Counted from the first letter of the stretch, positions 7,177-15,234 are shown. The stretch: 24,214 nt of DNA from Ruminococcaceae bacterium UBA5450 (GCA_002424295.1 DIQY01000093.1:1-24214); one strand, 5' to 3'. The notes: generated by a model from the sequence alone, not told the origin. A program made the numbers and translations.

Positions 7177-7646
7177 TTTTTCCCGTCCCCCTCCAAAAAG
7201 CGCTGGGTCAAATTGGGAAAGCCCGCCTTGCTCTCAGCCTTGGAACGAGCGTAGAGCATATTCAAAATACGGCAGAATTCTGTGTTGTCCTCTGGCGTGA
7301 GCGCTTCTTCCAGCCACTCATAATACAATGCCTCCACAGAGGCTTTGGAGTTTTTTAGGCTGTCTGCCTTTTCCGTAGCATATAGAAGCTGACTGCGTCC
7401 ATCCTCCGGGTTGGGCTTGCGAATGAGATAGCCCTTCGTCTCCAAACTCGCTGCGCGGCGGGCAGCTGCGCCCTTGTCCAATGTTAAAAGCTCCCGCAGC
7501 GTCGCCTGCGTGATACCGGGGTTCTTCCGCACTGCATGGATAAAATCATATTCTGCCGTGCCAACGCCATCTGTTTTTAGCATTCGCACAGTGAATTTAC
7601 TTACCTCGCGCGCAATCTTTGTAATCTGCCGTCTTGTACTGTCCAT
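7173..7646 (-). CDS. MarR-family transcriptional regulator
   Basis: A 157-residue MarR-type winged-helix protein. The DNA-binding core spans about residues 35-100, with GITQATLRELLTLDKGAAAR (helix-turn-helix), then LETKGYLIRKPNPEDGRSQL (the beta-wing). Helical dimerisation segments lie at both ends. The start at 7646 follows GGGAG at 7655-7659. Longer in-frame readings up to 7775 would run back through the promoter and operator and are rejected. It is first in the operon with the two ABC subunits and overlaps the first by 4 bases. Its promoter is overlapped by a perfect 13-bp inverted repeat, so autorepression relieved by an exported compound is the likely scheme. Confidence 0.9.
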   Translation of the reverse strand: MDSTRRQITKIAREVSKFTVRMLKTDGVGTAEYDFIHAVRKNPGITQATLRELLTLDKGAAARRAASLETKGYLIRKPNPEDGRSQLLYATEKADSLKNSKASVEALYYEWLEEALTPEDNTEFCRILNMLYARSKAESKAGFPNLTQRFLEGDGKK

Positions 7647-7667
7647 TCTTCGCACTCCCAATAAAAT

Positions 7668-7718
7668 AGATGTAGTATCAACTAATTGGATGATACTACA
7701 TCTGTTTTTCAATGTCAA
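7668..7718 (-). promoter_or_regulatory. Promoter and operator of the MarR-ABC operon
   Basis: On the minus strand TTGACA (7718-7713) and TATCAT (7695-7690) are separated by exactly 17 bp, a near-consensus promoter. The perfect inverted repeat AGATGTAGTATCA (7668-7680) and TGATACTACATCT (7691-7703) has a 10-bp spacer. It covers the -10 box and the transcription start. Its length and position fit a MarR-family repressor site. Confidence 0.8.
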
Positions 7719-7935
7719 CATCACGCAAAATTTTCTGTTTTTGCAGTGCTTTTTTAAAGGACCCGCTATTTCCAAATAAAAATCATAAAGAAATCTTCAA
7801 GTTGATTTTTTAATAATAAATTTCTTGCAAGCACCGTGCTTCAGAAAGCAATAAATGAAGTCGACTTCCAACTGAACAATTTGAGTTATTTGATATAAAC
7901 AGCCCTATTCAAAATCTTTTGACAAGTATTAATCA
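7719..7935. other. Divergent intergenic region with palindromes before the broken tetR
   Basis: There is no gene here. A perfect 12-bp palindrome GAAGTCGACTTC (7857-7868) and a shorter one, AAGCAC-C-GTGCTT (7829-7841), lie upstream of the decayed tetR-like gene. Both are of a type TetR proteins bind, so they may be remnant operators. TTGACA occurs at 7919-7924, but no good -10 box sits at a normal distance. Confidence 0.35.
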
Positions 7936-8509
7936 TTGAGTTTAAGTGATAATATGGCAAAAATAATTTTGAATGCCCGTGAGCACATACTAAGTACGGC
8001 AAAGGCCATTGTAAGTACACAGGGCATTGATGCACTAAACATGCGCAGTGTATTCCAGGGCTGCGGAATTGCCCTTGGAACCATCTACAACTACTTTCCG
8101 ACCAAGGCGGACCTTTTAGTGAAACTGATGGCCGGTTACTGAGACGATTTTTTTATAAAAGTTGAGGACTATTTGCAGGAGAAGCACGACTTTTACACCA
8201 CGCTACGCTACATTTTCAATTTGCAATCTCAGTATGTCAACGCTTTTCGGCTTGAGTGGCTTGTCCCATCATTGTATCAAGCCCTTGAAGGTGTTCAAAA
8301 GGGTGTTACATTAGAGCAGCGTTACTTGCAAAGATTCACGCAGCAAATTGAATCTCTTATATTTAAAGCGCATAAGGCAGGCTATATTTTTCCAAAAAAG
8401 ATGCGAACGAGATACCGCACAATTTATTCAATTCAATCTGATAGCACTTTCCCGGCAGCATACGATTTTCTGTGATCTGTTTGAAGAATTTTTAAGGGAA
8501 CTGCTATAA
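7936..8509 (+). pseudogene. Broken TetR-family regulator (nonsense codon plus frameshift)
   Basis: The first 68 codons encode a typical TetR DNA-binding domain, including GIDALNMRSVFQGCGIALGT and IYNYFPTKADLLVKLM. The frame then meets TGA at 8140-8142, where Trp is expected (AGY-W-DDFF). It continues as a TetR-like ligand domain (YLQEKHDFYTTLRYIF onward). A second lesion lies in the six-A run at 8394-8399. Removing one A restores a sensible C-terminus ending TIFCDLFEEFLRELL at 8507-8509. Without that, it ends at 8475. Neither the TTG at 7936 nor the ATG at 7954 has a clear ribosome site. A free 68-residue N-terminal DNA-binding piece could still be made, but it would lack the dimerisation domain. 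Confidence 0.85.
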
Positions 8510-8525
8510 AACGGGAGAATTTTTT

Positions 8526-8639
8526 ATGTTGATGCTGTCAATTATTTGCATGTGTCTGGCGCTCCTCTTTTACTCCGTAGGCGTTTGGGGCGAAAAAATT
8601 CAGCATCGGCTTAAGGCCTGGCATCTTGTCATGTTTTGA
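8526..8639 (+). pseudogene. Truncated HsmA-like (TIGR03987) membrane protein gene
   Basis: A 37-codon frame begins with an ATG after GGGAG. It encodes one membrane helix and then GVWGEKIQHRLKAWHLVMF before TGA. This matches the N-terminus of the small HsmA/TIGR03987 family of membrane proteins as I recall it, where WGEK-Q-RLK-WHL is followed by a conserved Trp. The stop thus replaces the expected Trp codon. The downstream sequence does not continue the family but becomes hydrolase-like, so most of the gene is deleted. It starts 17 bases after the broken tetR, which suggests a former operon. Family assignment is from memory and moderately sure. Confidence 0.6.
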
Positions 8640-8663
8640 TTACACGCAAGTCGCAATCACTAG

Positions 8664-8927
8664 ACAATTTTCTTCCTCCTGTCTATCACACAGGATGTTT
8701 TTTTGCTTGCAGGTCAGGATGACCATTATGTGCCGATTGACCAACTCTCAGAGCAAATCAAAACGCTTACAAATGTGCGCTCTCTCACCTCTCGTATGTT
8801 TACGGCAAAAGAATCGGCGGGCAGTCATTGTCAACTGGGAAATATTAGGCTTGTCATTGACGTAATGCTGAACTGGATTGAACAAGTATCCGATTTGTCG
8901 CGTCCCGCTTATGATTTCACGGTGTAA
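8664..8927 (+). pseudogene. C-terminal remnant of an alpha/beta hydrolase
   Basis: After a TAG at 8661-8663 the frame is open to 8927. From about 8685 it reads ITQDVFLLAGQDDHYVPIDQ, then LTNVRSLTSRMF, GSHCQLGNIRL and VIDVMLNWIEQV. This is the C-terminal part of an alpha/beta hydrolase, with the acidic residue in GQDDH and the catalytic-His loop SHCQLGN. The N-terminal two thirds, including the nucleophile elbow, are missing. It lies in the same frame as the truncated HsmA-like gene, as expected from a deletion that fused the two. No start codon or ribosome site is evident. Confidence 0.6.
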
Positions 8928-8951
8928 GCCATTCTTTTATTTTGTTTCTTA

Positions 8952-8960
8952 TGGTATACT
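8952..8960 (+). promoter_or_regulatory. Likely extended -10 promoter of the MATE gene
   Basis: TGGTATACT (8952-8960) is an extended -10 element (TG-N-TATACT). The -35 position (8932-8937, TTCTTT) is weak, which an extended -10 can offset. The leader is about 35 nt. Confidence 0.45.
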
Positions 8961-9001
8961 CAATTAAGATTAATAAACTTGTCTTAAAAGGGTGGAAATA
9001 A

Positions 9002-10372
9002 TTGGCGAATAATCACATGGAAAAATGTTTGACCAGCGGAAAAATCACATCATCAATGTTACGTTTTGCGGTTCCCATGATCATTGGAGATTTATTACAG
9101 CAATTATACAACATTGTAGATACATTGATCGTCGGGCAATTTGTGGGCAGAAATGCACTTGCAGCGGTAGGTTCATCGTATACCCTTATGACGTTTTTAA
9201 CTTCTATCATGATGGGAATGTGTATGGGCAGCGGTACCGTTTTTTCTATTAATTTCGGAAAAAATGACGCTGGGCACCTGAAAAAAAGTATTTACACCTC
9301 TTTTTTATTGATTTTAGCATGCACGGTTATTCTGAACCTTGCCGCATTTTTGCTTATCGATCCAATTATGTATTTCCTTCGGATCCCTACAGAAGTATAC
9401 ACTTTGACGAGAAGTTATCTTTGGATTATCTTTTGGGGAATCGGTGCCACCTTTTTTTACAATTTTTATGCCTCGCTTTTACGCTCCATAGGAAATTCTG
9501 TTACCCCCCTCGTTTTTCTCGGCATTTCGGCAAGCCTAAATATTTGCTTGGATTTACTATTTGTACTTGCTTTTCAATGGGGTGTTGCAGGTGCTGCGAT
9601 TGCAACTGTAATTTCACAAATTGTATCCGGTGTGGGGATTATGATATATGCACTAATTTTTTATCCGGAATTTCATATTCACAAAAATGAAAAAATTTCA
9701 GAGCCTGGTCTGTTAAAAGAGATTTCTCATTTCTCATTTATGACTTGTATCCAACAATCCATCATGAACTTTGGAATTTTAATGGTTCAAGGGTTGATCA
9801 ACAGCTTTGGAGTCATCGTAATGGCAGCATTTGCGGCAGCCGTAAAAATTGATTCTTTTGCTTACATGCCGTTACAGGATTTTGGAAACGCTTTTTCGAT
9901 CTTTATTGCACAGAACTATGGAGCAAAACAATTAAAGCGCATTAAGCAGGGAATTCGGAGTGCATTTATTATAACCGTACTATTTAGTGTATCTGTCAGT
10001 GCTATTGTCTGTATTTTTGCGAAACCGCTCCTGTTGATTTTTGTACAACCGCAAGAAACAAACGTTTTATCAATCGGGATACAGTATTTGTGGATTGAGG
10101 GTGCCTGCTATTTTGGTATTGGTTTTCTATTTTTGTTTTATGGGCTGTATCGGGCACTGCGAAGGCCAGGCATGTCGGTAGTACTGACAATTATTTCACT
10201 TGGGACTCGTGTTACGCTCGCATACATATTAGCCGGAATCCCTCAAATTGGGATCATTGGGATATGGGTGTCGGTGCCCATAGGATGGTTTCTAGCAGAT
10301 CTCGTTGGAACATTCTATTATCATAAATTAAAAATCAGAGAACAAAGGGCGCAGAACGTTTTGATGAACTAA
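9002..10372 (+). CDS. MATE-family multidrug efflux transporter
   Basis: A 456-residue integral membrane protein with about 12 hydrophobic segments, the size of MATE (NorM/DinF-type) cation-coupled exporters. The N-terminal signature includes FAVPMIIGDLLQQLYNIVDT, then LIVGQFVGRNALAAVG. The C-terminal half repeats the theme, with QNYGAKQLKRIKQGIRSAFI after helix 8. The start is TTG at 9002, six bases after AGGGTGG. The nearest ATG (9017) is too far from that ribosome site. A terminator follows about 100 bases after the stop. The adjacent broken TetR may once have controlled it. The substrate is unknown. Confidence 0.92.
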   Translation: MANNHMEKCLTSGKITSSMLRFAVPMIIGDLLQQLYNIVDTLIVGQFVGRNALAAVGSSYTLMTFLTSIMMGMCMGSGTVFSINFGKNDAGHLKKSIYTSFLLILACTVILNLAAFLLIDPIMYFLRIPTEVYTLTRSYLWIIFWGIGATFFYNFYASLLRSIGNSVTPLVFLGISASLNICLDLLFVLAFQWGVAGAAIATVISQIVSGVGIMIYALIFYPEFHIHKNEKISEPGLLKEISHFSFMTCIQQSIMNFGILMVQGLINSFGVIVMAAFAAAVKIDSFAYMPLQDFGNAFSIFIAQNYGAKQLKRIKQGIRSAFIITVLFSVSVSAIVCIFAKPLLLIFVQPQETNVLSIGIQYLWIEGACYFGIGFLFLFYGLYRALRRPGMSVVLTIISLGTRVTLAYILAGIPQIGIIGIWVSVPIGWFLADLVGTFYYHKLKIREQRAQNVLMN

Positions 10373-10468
10373 TTATTTGTTATGAAACCTGATGAATCCT
10401 TGCTGCAAAAACACTTTCCCAAAAATTAAGTAAATTAAATTATTTAAAATCCCACTATATTAAATTTT

Positions 10469-10503
10469 AGCCATAATGGAAAAATCCACTATGGCTTTTT
10501 CTA
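10469..10503 (+). terminator. Rho-independent terminator of the MATE gene
   Basis: AGCCATA (10469-10475) pairs with TATGGCT (10490-10496). After one mismatch, TGGA (10477-10480) pairs with TCCA (10485-10488) around an AAAA loop. A T run follows. Confidence 0.75.
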
Positions 10504-10540
10504 TATTATTTAGCATTGTTTAATGAAAGATTAATTTTTT

Positions 10541-10605
10541 ATAACGATAGTTTGTTATATAAATAACGTTATAATATTGTATTTATTAACGTTATGCGAT
10601 ATACT
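10541..10605 (+). promoter_or_regulatory. LacI-type operator array and promoter
   Basis: Three CG-centred, LacI-like sites lie in register. They are ATAACGATAG (10541-10550, half-conserved), the perfect palindrome ATAACGTTAT (10563-10572) and TAACGTTA (10587-10594). Their centres are 22 and 23 bp apart, about two helical turns, so a bound set would face the same side. A promoter TTGTAT (10577-10582), 17 bp, TATACT (10600-10605) has the third site in its spacer and the second just before its -35 box. Autorepression by the LacI-family protein encoded next is the natural reading. Confidence 0.7.
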
Positions 10606-10634
10606 GATGTCATTAGATGGAAGAGGGGATAAAA

Positions 10635-11627
10635 ATGAAACCGGGAAAAACGAAGATGTCGGATATTGCAAAAGCGCTTAATATCTCTACGATTTCCGTC
10701 AGCCGAGCACTCGCTGGTCAAAGTGGAGTCAGCGACGAACTAAGGAACACAATTCTGCTTAAAGCAAGCGAAATGGGTTATCTAAAGCCAAAAAGCCCAG
10801 CAGATTACAAAATCCTTGTACTCCACCAAAAGCCGTTCATCCAGGATAACAGCAACTACAGCCATATGCTGCAGGGAATTGAAAAAGCTCTGCAGAAGGT
10901 CGGCTGCAAATATGATACAGAATTTGCAGATAAAGAATGCCAGGATAAGCTTGTTCTGCCAAATAAAATCGAGTGGGGTTCTCATTATGACGGCATACTT
11001 TATATTGGAAATTTTGAGAGTTCCTATGTTGATTTTCTTTCACAAAAGATTAAAAGCCATGTATATTACACAGGTGATTCATTTTCAAATGATTCTGACA
11101 GCGTCTGGTACAATTTTAGCCACGGAGCATATAAGCAATGCGAATATCTGGTGCAGAATGGACATGAGCGGATTGGATATGCTGGAAATACCAAGAGCTA
11201 TGCAGGCAAAGAAAAACTGCTGGGCATCATTTCGAATCTGCAACAACATGGCTTGCCTGTTAAAAATGAATTTTTTATCAGCACAGATGAAGATTTTGAA
11301 GAAAAAATATGCGAATTAGTTTATAAGGATGAACACCCTACTGCAATTATCTGCCAGTGGGATTTTACCGCCATTAAATTGATGCACTATCTGCATGAAA
11401 AAGGGATTCAAGTGCCGAATGACATCTCGATTGTCGGCAGCGGTAATACAGAGATGTCATCGGTTTGTATCCCAGCGCTGACCACCTTGGAATTGCATAT
11501 TGATTATGCCTGCGAAACGGCTGTAGACCTTCTTTTAAAACGGCTTCGAAAGCCCCAAAAGCCATCCGAACATATCCAAATCGACAGCACACTTGTCGAA
11601 CGTGATTCCGTAAAAGCACTCCGATAA
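10635..11627 (+). CDS. LacI-family transcriptional regulator
   Basis: A 330-residue LacI/GalR-type regulator. The N-terminal helix-turn-helix reads MSDIAKALNISTISVSRALA, with the hinge region ending near GYLKPK (about residue 55). A periplasmic-binding-like effector domain follows to the end, with family-like blocks such as GHERIGYAGN and VPNDISIVGSGNTEMSS. I chose the ATG at 10635, because GAGGGG lies seven bases upstream. An in-frame ATG at 10617 has no ribosome site. The effector domain would suggest a sugar-like or nucleoside-like ligand. However, the gene sits 38 bases upstream of two ABC exporter genes rather than catabolic genes. Its promoter carries matching operator-like repeats. Confidence 0.92.
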   Translation: MKPGKTKMSDIAKALNISTISVSRALAGQSGVSDELRNTILLKASEMGYLKPKSPADYKILVLHQKPFIQDNSNYSHMLQGIEKALQKVGCKYDTEFADKECQDKLVLPNKIEWGSHYDGILYIGNFESSYVDFLSQKIKSHVYYTGDSFSNDSDSVWYNFSHGAYKQCEYLVQNGHERIGYAGNTKSYAGKEKLLGIISNLQQHGLPVKNEFFISTDEDFEEKICELVYKDEHPTAIICQWDFTAIKLMHYLHEKGIQVPNDISIVGSGNTEMSSVCIPALTTLELHIDYACETAVDLLLKRLRKPQKPSEHIQIDSTLVERDSVKALR

Positions 11628-11665
11628 TTATTTTCACGCACTCAACAAAACGAAGGAGATTTTTA

Positions 11666-13417
11666 ATGGAAAAGGATATTTTATTGAAATTTTTTAAAGA
11701 TCATAAATTTTCCTATATGATCGGTATCTTTTTCATGCTGCTGTCTTCCTATATTCAAACACTTTTTCCGAAGATACTCGGCAATACCGTTGATATTTTC
11801 AAAAGCAGCGATTTTGATCGAAACTCTGTCTACACCAATCTCCTTTATATTCTTCTCATCGCCGCCGGAACCTTTGCAGCTACCTATGTCTGGCGCAATC
11901 TGGTCATCGGCAATGCACGAAAACTAGAGTGCTATCTGCGCGAAAAACTATTTGATCATTTTGAGGCACTATCCCCCGAATTTTATAACCACAGAAAAAC
12001 CGGCGACCTAATTGCTTATGCGATTAATGATATCAATGCTGTTCGAATGACCTTCGGCCCGGCTACCTCCATGTCAATCAATGGAATTGTCGTATGTATG
12101 ATCTCAATTTATTCCATGTCGAATGCCATAAATTGGCAGCTGACTTTGCTTTCATTGTTACCTGTACCGGTTATGGTCTATATCATGTACACGATCGGAA
12201 AAATTGTCAAAAAACGCTTTCGGCATGTGCAGGAGACATTCTCGGAAATTTCTGACCGTGTCAATGAAAATATCAACGGGATCCGCGTTATCAAAGCTTA
12301 TGTTCAGGAAGACGGCGAAGTCGCAAGGTTTCAAAGTTTAAACAATCAAATGGTCGAAGCAAATCTGAGCATGGTAAAGGCTTCGGCTTTTTTATCCCCT
12401 CTCATCGAACTATGTTTTACAGTTAGCTTTGTGTTCAATCTTATCTGGGGCGGAAATATGGTTTTAAATGGCAATATTTCGCTTGGCGATTTTGTCGCTT
12501 TCAACGGCTATCTTGCGATGATTTTGGCACCCGTTCTTTCCATCGGCAGAGTAATTACCATTATCCAGCGAGGCATGGCTTCTTTGAGCAGACTCAATGA
12601 TATTATGAGCATAAAACCAGATATTAAGGACGAAGGTAAGATTGAAAAATTTCCGCAAAACGCTTCCATTGAGATCCGCAATCTTACTTTTATCTATCCA
12701 AAAGCAGACACAGCGTCGCTTCATGACATCAGTCTGACTGTACCGAATGGTCGATCGCTCGGCATTATCGGAAAGACGGGTTCCGGAAAAAGTACGCTGA
12801 TCAATTTGCTCTTAAAAATGTATAACATTCCAAACGGAACCATCTTCTTTGGGGGAAAGGATATCAACGAATTGCAGCTTTCTGCACTTCGTGATGGATT
12901 TGGCCTTGTGCCACAGGATAATTTTCTTTTCAATGCCTCGATTGCCGATAACATCCGATTTTTCAAGGATATTTATACTGATGAGCAGATCATACAAGCG
13001 GCACAAGATAGTTGTATCTACCAAAATATTATGGATTTGCCAAACGGATTCGAAACAATTTTGGGTGAACGCGGAGTCAATTTATCAGGCGGACAGAAAC
13101 AACGAATTTCAATTGCCAGGGCTTTGCTAAAGGACCCGGAAATTCTGATTCTGGACGATGCGCTTTCCGCCGTAGATACGGTTACTGAATCGGAAATCCT
13201 GTCAAATCTCCACCGGGTACGGCAAGGAAAAACAACGATTATAATAGCGAGTCGGATTTCAGCCGTCATGGACGCCGATGAAATTATCGTGCTCGATCAA
13301 GGTGAAATTTGCGAGAGAGGAACTCATGAACAGCTGCTCGCTGAAGGAGGCACTTACAATGAAATCTACCAATACCAGTTCGGCAAAAGCAGCCCAGCGG
13401 ATTTCTGTGCCTCATAA
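11666..13417 (+). CDS. Heterodimeric ABC exporter subunit, degenerate half (pair 2)
   Basis: A 583-residue half-size ABC exporter preceded by GAAGGAG. About six membrane helices (residues 15-300) are followed by a nucleotide-binding domain. This has Walker A GKTGSGKST (near 368), a canonical LSGGQKQR signature (near 472), Walker B LILDD with Asp in place of the catalytic Glu (near 495), and Ser in place of the switch His (IIIASRIS, near 528). Loss of both catalytic residues marks it as the non-hydrolysing half, as in TM287. It probably pairs with the next gene, which it overlaps by 59 bases. Its close spacing to the LacI-family gene suggests one operon. Confidence 0.9.
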   Translation: MEKDILLKFFKDHKFSYMIGIFFMLLSSYIQTLFPKILGNTVDIFKSSDFDRNSVYTNLLYILLIAAGTFAATYVWRNLVIGNARKLECYLREKLFDHFEALSPEFYNHRKTGDLIAYAINDINAVRMTFGPATSMSINGIVVCMISIYSMSNAINWQLTLLSLLPVPVMVYIMYTIGKIVKKRFRHVQETFSEISDRVNENINGIRVIKAYVQEDGEVARFQSLNNQMVEANLSMVKASAFLSPLIELCFTVSFVFNLIWGGNMVLNGNISLGDFVAFNGYLAMILAPVLSIGRVITIIQRGMASLSRLNDIMSIKPDIKDEGKIEKFPQNASIEIRNLTFIYPKADTASLHDISLTVPNGRSLGIIGKTGSGKSTLINLLLKMYNIPNGTIFFGGKDINELQLSALRDGFGLVPQDNFLFNASIADNIRFFKDIYTDEQIIQAAQDSCIYQNIMDLPNGFETILGERGVNLSGGQKQRISIARALLKDPEILILDDALSAVDTVTESEILSNLHRVRQGKTTIIIASRISAVMDADEIIVLDQGEICERGTHEQLLAEGGTYNEIYQYQFGKSSPADFCAS

Positions 13418-15167
13418 AGCCAAAACCTTCAAAAGGCTGTTGGCACTCAATCTGCCGTATTGGAAACAGATTCTGCTCGCTTTTGCCTGTGTATTGCTTG
13501 TAAATGGCACTATGCTTGCCAAACCGTATATTTTAAAAATTGTCATCGACGATTTCTTAACACAGCACATTGAACAGCATGGGTTTTATTCTCTCGTTGG
13601 AATGGGCACTTTATATTTCATTGTGGTGGCACTCAGCGGCTTTTTTAGCATTGCACAAGTGAATTTGATCAACAAATCCGGGCAGGAAATCATGCGAAAC
13701 TTACGCAGTCGAGTGTTTAAAACCATTCAGCTCCTTCCTTTACGGTATCTCGATCAGGCATCATCCGGCAGCCTGATTACTCGCGCCACCAACGACGTTG
13801 AAGCGTTGAGTGAACTTTACACCGACGTGCTCATTAGTCTTTTTCAGGATGCTTTTTTAATTCTCGGTATCATTGGTGCGATGCTGATCATGGATGTTCA
13901 GCTCACACTCGTTTCCTTCTGTGTAATTCCCGTGATGTTTACTGTTATTTTTCTGCTAAGGAAAAAAATCAAGGAAAATTTCCGAAAAATTAAAAGCCTG
14001 ATCGGCCACATCAACGGTTTTATGGCTGAAAACATCTCCGGAATGAAGCTGATTCAAATTTTTCACGGAGAAAAAGAGAAAAAAAGGCAATTTACAAAAT
14101 TGAACGATGAATACTATAAAGTCACATCGTTTCAGGTTTGGATGAACAGTTTTTTAAAACCAGCCTCGCTTGTTTTTCAAAATCTGGCGGTTGCCATTCT
14201 CATCTGGTATGGCATGGACAAGATTGCGGGCGGAACGCTGCAAATTGGCGTTCTCTATGCTTTTACGACCTATATCAAACAGTTTTTTGACCCTATTTCT
14301 GACCTTGCCGACAATTATACCAACATTCAATCTGCCTTTGTATCGGCGGACCGCATCTTTGAGTTGCTAGATCAACAGGAAAGCCTCGAAGATCTTGACG
14401 AAGGTCTCTCCATGGAGCATATCGGTGGAGAGATTGAATTTAAACATGTCTGGTTTTCGTACAATAACCGGGACTGGGTCTTGAAGGATATCAGCTTTAC
14501 CATTAAAAAGGGGCAGACGGCTGCTTTCGTTGGGCAGACGGGCGCCGGTAAAACCACGATCATCAGTCTTGTAAGCGGCTTTTATAAAATTCAGAAAGGT
14601 AAGATTCTGATCGATGGCATCAACATCAACGATATCAAAAAACGGGATTTAAGGAAAAATATTGCTGTTGTGCTACAGGATGTATTCCTGTTTTCTGAAA
14701 CAATCGCAAAAAATATTTCTTTGAACGACGATATCGATATGGTTCGAATTCAAGAAGCCATTAAGGTCGCGCATGCTGACAATTTTATAAACAGTCTGCC
14801 CGGCAAAATTAACGAGCCCGTTATGGAACGAGGGAATACGCTTTCCGCAGGCCAGCGGCAGTTGATTTCCTTCGCACGGGCAATTGCCCACGATCCATCG
14901 ATCATCGTGCTCGACGAAGCTACCGCCAATATCGACACCAAAACCGAAGTTCTCATCCAGAATGCCATCGTAGATATTGCCCAAAATCGCACCATGCTAA
15001 TTGTTGCGCACCGGCTTTCCACGATACGCGATGCTGATCAGATTATCGTATTAAAGAAAGGTGAAATCGTAGAAACAGGAAACCACGCTGAACTGATGAA
15101 AAAGGCCGGCTATTATAAAAGCATGGTTATGGAAGGAATCAACAAGGGCGGTAACCTTATCGATTGA
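13359..15167 (+). CDS. Heterodimeric ABC exporter subunit, catalytic half (pair 2)
   Basis: A 602-residue half-size ABC exporter. It has an extra N-terminal segment of about 35 residues, six membrane helices (about 40-330), and a nucleotide-binding domain with Walker A GQTGAGKTT (near 391). The signature is LSAGQRQ (near 494), Walker B is IVLDE with the catalytic Glu (near 517), and the switch His is present in VAHRLSTI (near 549). The start at 13359 follows GAAGGAGG by eight bases and lies within the end of the previous gene. Upstream in-frame ATGs lack a ribosome site. The complete Walker residues here and the canonical LSGGQ of the partner would build the one working ATP site. A strong terminator follows. 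Confidence 0.9.
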   Translation: MKSTNTSSAKAAQRISVPHKAKTFKRLLALNLPYWKQILLAFACVLLVNGTMLAKPYILKIVIDDFLTQHIEQHGFYSLVGMGTLYFIVVALSGFFSIAQVNLINKSGQEIMRNLRSRVFKTIQLLPLRYLDQASSGSLITRATNDVEALSELYTDVLISLFQDAFLILGIIGAMLIMDVQLTLVSFCVIPVMFTVIFLLRKKIKENFRKIKSLIGHINGFMAENISGMKLIQIFHGEKEKKRQFTKLNDEYYKVTSFQVWMNSFLKPASLVFQNLAVAILIWYGMDKIAGGTLQIGVLYAFTTYIKQFFDPISDLADNYTNIQSAFVSADRIFELLDQQESLEDLDEGLSMEHIGGEIEFKHVWFSYNNRDWVLKDISFTIKKGQTAAFVGQTGAGKTTIISLVSGFYKIQKGKILIDGININDIKKRDLRKNIAVVLQDVFLFSETIAKNISLNDDIDMVRIQEAIKVAHADNFINSLPGKINEPVMERGNTLSAGQRQLISFARAIAHDPSIIVLDEATANIDTKTEVLIQNAIVDIAQNRTMLIVAHRLSTIRDADQIIVLKKGEIVETGNHAELMKKAGYYKSMVMEGINKGGNLID

Positions 15168-15234
15168 CTGGACTTCTTTTCATTTTAATTCGGATAAAAA
15201 TTGATACCGCTTTATTTTTCCCCACATAACAATC

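Noticed and set aside
7919..7953. TTGACA (7919-7924) with GATAAT (7948-7953) as the promoter of the broken tetR
   Set aside because: The spacing is 23 bp, too long for a normal promoter, and transcription would start inside the coding region.
8140..8639. Two TGA codons at expected Trp positions (tetR-like and HsmA-like genes), suggesting TGA read as Trp
   Set aside because: TGA serves as a normal stop in several intact genes of the window, for example the LytTR, marR-like, bioD and dehydratase alpha genes. The same patch also has a frameshift and a large deletion, so gene decay explains it better.
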